A stretch of 64,000 nucleotides of DNA. Origin: an uncultured Lutibacter sp. Lineage in GTDB: Bacteria > Bacteroidota > Bacteroidia > Flavobacteriales > Flavobacteriaceae. Shown here one piece after another: positions 60,989-64,000 of the stretch; the first letter of the stretch is position 1, and each line of letters starts with the position of its first letter. The stretch is from NCBI RefSeq assembly GCF_947493565.1, contig NZ_CANLRG010000001.1, positions 310,001 through 374,000 of the forward strand, given 5' to 3'. The translations under genes were made by a program, and so were the position numbers. The notes below the pieces were generated by a model. That model saw only the letters and a list, made by a program, of their open reading frames with translations, had not been told where the DNA came from and ran no database searches.

Positions 60989-63427
60989 TTATTCAATCAG
61001 CTTCGCCATTGATGTTTTTAAAATTAAAATTAACTCTTCTTTATTAGTATTATTAGCTTGTTGTTGCATATAAACCATTTGATTTAACATATTGACAGCC
61101 ATTTTATCAAAATTGTATTTTTTGTATTGTAACCCTAATTTTACAAAATCGTTTGATAAATTTTCTATAGCTTCTTTATTATCGCTTTCGGCTATCCACT
61201 TAAAAGCTTCACCGTACATTTGTTGTGTACGCTGATTTTGAGTTAAAAACATCCCTTTTAGTACATTTTTTGCTATATAAGGTAGTTTTGTTTTATCTTT
61301 TTCGTTGATATAAATAGTAGTAACAGCATCGGGCAAGTTATTTTTAACCTCATCACTAATTTTTTCTAAGTTTGTTAATGCTGCATTTTTATCAATTTGG
61401 TATAATGAAATTAAAGAGCTTCCTTTAACTGCAAATGATTCACTTTCTAACCCTCTTTCAAATAATGGTTTGTATATGGGATCAACAAGCTTACCTAAAA
61501 CCTTTAGAGCTTCAGCTTTTACTAATGTTTTAGGATCATTCTGAGCTAAATTTTCAATTTTTGCTATGGCTTCTCTTTTATTATATTTTTGAAATAAATC
61601 GATATTTTCTAAGGCTAAAACCCTTATTTCATAATAGGGATCATTTAATGCTTTAATAACAGTATTTAAAGCTTCTTTTTCAGTTTGTTGATGTTTAATA
61701 ACCGCTTCTAGAGCTTGTCTTCTATCTAAATAATGAGGGGCATTGTTAAATTGAAATATGTAATTTTCGAGAGATTTTTTGTCGTTAATTTCGGCTAACA
61801 AAACATGTTTGGCATCAATATTAATTAATTTTGGTATTTGATTGATTGGAAATGTGTACGAATTTTGTGTAGCATCTACCCATACTTGATGTCTAACTTT
61901 AGTTTTATCCTCATAAATATCAATTGCCAATGGAAATTTAAATACTTTTTCTTTTTGATGAATATTTACTGTAACTGTTTTATTAATGGTATTGTAATCA
62001 TAAGTTACATCCATTTTTATATGACCGTTTCCATAATACCATTGGTTAAAGAACCAATTTAAATCTTTTCCGCTCACCTTTTCTAATGCTAAACGCAAAT
62101 CATGGGCTTCTGCAGTTCCAAATTTATGTGTTGTTAAGTACAAGTTCAAGCTTTCAAAAAAAGCATCATCGCCTAATACATCTCTTAACATATGTAAAAT
62201 AGCATTTCCTTTATGGTAACTTACAGTGTCAAACATGTCTTCTTTATCGTGGTAATGAAAACGGACTAAAATTTTATCTTCACTTCCACTTTGCATATAT
62301 GTTTGTATATCGTTATACATATGTGCGGCAGCTTTATCAGCTCCATATTTATATTCGTACCATAAGTACACACTATAGGTAGCAAAAGATTCGTTTACAG
62401 TTAAATTTGCCCAACTTTCTGTGGTCACTAAATCTCCAAACCAATGATGAAATAGTTCATGAGCAATTGTACCTTCCCACTCATTAGCATCTATTAATTG
62501 TCCTTTTTTTTGTTGAGCATCTTCACCATGAACTACAGCTGTGGTATTTTCCATCGCTCCACTAACATAATCTCTTACAACAATTTGACTGTATTTATCC
62601 CAAGGATATGGAATGCCTGTTAGGTTTGAAAAGAAGGTCATCATTTCGGGAGTTGTTCCAAAAATATCTTTAGCAACATCTTTGTATGCAGGTTCTACAT
62701 AATAATCAACATTTAAACCATTCCAAGTGTCTTTTACAATACTAAAATCACCAACCCCCATAAAAAATAAGTATGGAGCATGTTTTTCATCCATAGCCCA
62801 ATAATCAGTACGTGTACCATCTTTATTATCTGTTTGATTTATTAAAGTTCCATTAGATAGGGTTACGTACTTGGAGGGTACTGTCATATAAATTTCTTGT
62901 GAAGTTTTTTGGTTTGGTGCATCAATGGTGGGAAACCAACAGCTACTAGCTTCTGTTTCTCCTTGAGTCCAAATTTGTGTAGGTTTTTCTGGATCTTCTT
63001 CTTTAGGATCAATAAAATATAACCCTTTAGCATCTGTTATATTTTCACTACCTTTTTGGATAACTTCTTCAGGTTTGGCTATATAATTAACATATATTAA
63101 GTACTCTTCCCCTCGTTTATAAGTTTTATCTAACTCAATAGTTAATTCGTTATTTGAATAATTATATGCGGCTTTTTTATGGTTTACTTTTACCTCATTA
63201 ATTTTAAAAGATTTGGCATCTAACACCAATTTATTTGTTGGATAAAAATGGGGTGTTAAAGTAATCCAAGCTTCTCCATTTAATTGACTTTTTTCAAAAT
63301 TAAAATCGACCTTTAACTTGGTGTGAATAAGATTGTTAATTTTTTCTCTTTCTGGGTGATAAGTTTTTACTTGTGCGTTTATTGAAAAAGTGACAAATAA
63401 TGCAATTAAAATAACTATTTTTTTCAT
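60989..63427 (-). CDS. Exported M1-family zinc aminopeptidase
   Basis: 812 residues with a signal peptide ending in FSINAQ. The aminopeptidase exopeptidase motif GAMEN is at 290-294, and the zinc motif HELFHHWFGD begins at His323-Glu324 with the third ligand in the NESFATY segment. The C-terminal half contains HEAT-like helical repeats (for example DPYYEIRVLALENI). It releases N-terminal residues from peptides in the periplasm, supporting protein scavenging together with the S9 and M14 enzymes. Confidence 0.95.
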   Translation of the reverse strand: MKKIVILIALFVTFSINAQVKTYHPEREKINNLIHTKLKVDFNFEKSQLNGEAWITLTPHFYPTNKLVLDAKSFKINEVKVNHKKAAYNYSNNELTIELDKTYKRGEEYLIYVNYIAKPEEVIQKGSENITDAKGLYFIDPKEEDPEKPTQIWTQGETEASSCWFPTIDAPNQKTSQEIYMTVPSKYVTLSNGTLINQTDNKDGTRTDYWAMDEKHAPYLFFMGVGDFSIVKDTWNGLNVDYYVEPAYKDVAKDIFGTTPEMMTFFSNLTGIPYPWDKYSQIVVRDYVSGAMENTTAVVHGEDAQQKKGQLIDANEWEGTIAHELFHHWFGDLVTTESWANLTVNESFATYSVYLWYEYKYGADKAAAHMYNDIQTYMQSGSEDKILVRFHYHDKEDMFDTVSYHKGNAILHMLRDVLGDDAFFESLNLYLTTHKFGTAEAHDLRLALEKVSGKDLNWFFNQWYYGNGHIKMDVTYDYNTINKTVTVNIHQKEKVFKFPLAIDIYEDKTKVRHQVWVDATQNSYTFPINQIPKLINIDAKHVLLAEINDKKSLENYIFQFNNAPHYLDRRQALEAVIKHQQTEKEALNTVIKALNDPYYEIRVLALENIDLFQKYNKREAIAKIENLAQNDPKTLVKAEALKVLGKLVDPIYKPLFERGLESESFAVKGSSLISLYQIDKNAALTNLEKISDEVKNNLPDAVTTIYINEKDKTKLPYIAKNVLKGMFLTQNQRTQQMYGEAFKWIAESDNKEAIENLSNDFVKLGLQYKKYNFDKMAVNMLNQMVYMQQQANNTNKEELILILKTSMAKLIE

Positions 63428-63494
63428 TGATACTTATTAATATTTAGGCTTCAAAAATACTATTTTAATTAATTCATGTAGTTAATAGATAGTT

Positions 63495-63528
63495 AAAAAG
63501 CCATACCTGTTAAGATATGGCTTTTTTT
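63495..63528 (-). terminator. Terminator after the DUF4252 gene
   Basis: AAAAAGCCATA / TATGGCTTTTT stem, 10-nt loop. On the minus strand TTTTT follows the stem; it lies 17 bp past the stop at 63545. Confidence 0.7.
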
Positions 63529-63544
63529 ATATATGTGTTAGAGT

Positions 63545-64000
63545 TTATTTTAAGCTTTTAAAAAGTCCTTCAAGTTGTTGCATTTGATTAGAATCTCCAT
63601 CTAATTTAATTTCATTAGTTAACTTCATAATATCAGAAGGATTCATATTTTCTCCAATAACTCTAACAACTGCAAATCCTTTGTCGTTATCTGCTCCAAA
63701 AATTACCACTTCGTCAATTGCTTCCTCTTCACCTAGGTAATTAACACTTACATTGGCTTTTCCCATATTCATACGCATAAGTTGTTTGTACTTTGGATTT
63801 TTAAGAATTGCAAAAACTTTTTCTTTTTCAGAATTGTACAACTCTTTATTTGTTTCCGTTAATTGCAACGCTAAAAAATTAACTTTTTTTATAGTTTCTA
63901 GTGTATTTTTAATATCTTCAGAAACTTCAGTATCTTTTAACTGAATGATACTTGAAGGTAAATCAACTGAAATAAATTCACTGTTTTCTTTACTATCTAC
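63545..64000 (-). CDS. DUF4252 lipoprotein-like protein, 5' end outside the window
   Basis: The frame is open to the right edge (VDSKENSEFISVDLPSSIIQ...), so at least 151 residues are present and the N-terminus, normally a signal peptide or lipobox, is missing. An in-frame TTG at 63868 is not a credible start because the frame continues upstream with conserved-looking sequence. The pattern FISVDLPSS ... RVIGENMNPSDIMKL ... QLEGLFKSLK fits DUF4252. These are small exported Bacteroidota proteins of unknown function, often with ECF sigma genes nearby. Confidence 0.8.
   Translation of the reverse strand, partial: VDSKENSEFISVDLPSSIIQLKDTEVSEDIKNTLETIKKVNFLALQLTETNKELYNSEKEKVFAILKNPKYKQLMRMNMGKANVSVNYLGEEEAIDEVVIFGADNDKGFAVVRVIGENMNPSDIMKLTNEIKLDGDSNQMQQLEGLFKSLK

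Overview
The window looks like a stretch of chromosome from a marine or freshwater-type Flavobacteriaceae bacterium (phylum Bacteroidota). It is strongly A+T-rich. Many genes are preceded by the Bacteroidota -7 promoter box TAnnTTTG. The gene content is typical of the family: BshA for bacillithiol, a split transketolase, DUF3810, an OstA-like protein, a fused E1 alpha/beta dehydrogenase, TonB-dependent receptor, propeller-type histidine kinase and many small LxxC lipoproteins. I cannot name the genus. No rRNA, tRNA, CRISPR array, intact transposase or prophage was seen.

Layout. 1-2.6 kb: end of lpxA, efp, an LpxD-like acyltransferase and sucD (lipid A and TCA housekeeping). 2.6-8.3 kb: a TlpA-like thioredoxin, then an accessory island of an ECF sigma factor, a membrane/beta-barrel partner and five small lipoproteins, plus a 40-residue gene on the minus strand. 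8.3-18.5 kb: a minus-strand housekeeping block (DUF3810, SpoU-type rRNA methylase, M48 protease, RelA/SpoT, Fur-like regulator, PurA, OstA-like, class III aminotransferase). 18.7-28 kb: mostly plus-strand core genes (dnaB, a conserved exported protein, transketolase N-terminal half, bshA, proline dehydrogenase, typA) with aroB on the minus strand. 28-30.2 kb: a MarR regulator followed by about 1.5 kb of gene-poor, hairpin-rich DNA that contains a lipoprotein/CAP gene with an apparent internal deletion and a family of short degenerate repeats. 30.2-36 kb: thioesterase, glycosyltransferase, aldehyde dehydrogenase, small membrane proteins, a cold-shock-domain protein and two small exported proteins. 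36-46 kb: propeller histidine kinase, NarL/LuxR response regulator, TonB-dependent receptor, EamA transporter and S9 peptidase. 46-53 kb: FUSC and Bcr-type transporters, TauE/SafE with a CPXCG mini-protein, OmpA-type lipoprotein, lipocalin-like lipoprotein and pseudouridine synthase. 53-56.4 kb: a 250-bp MITE-like element, an unknown gene, and a PAS histidine kinase coupled to a REC-CRP/FNR fusion regulator. 56.4-64 kb: E1 dehydrogenase, Lrp regulator, M14 carboxypeptidase, an XRE regulator, M1 aminopeptidase and a DUF4252 protein cut by the window edge.

The most interesting material is regulatory. (1) Two lipoprotein operons that flank the ECF sigma factor share GTAGCGTT-N14-CGTATT, a candidate cognate promoter. 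(2) A 16-20 bp palindrome with CTACAT/ATGTAG arms and a 4-nt spacer lies before the response regulator, before its kinase and before two small exported proteins, defining a likely local regulon. (3) Two FNR-type boxes, 22 bp apart and near -41 and -63 of a predicted start, sit beside the REC-CRP fusion gene and point at an unknown gene. (4) Five TTTACA-N2-TGTAAA palindromes occupy the XRE/M14 intergenic region. All functions are read from sequence and remembered family knowledge; no database search was possible.
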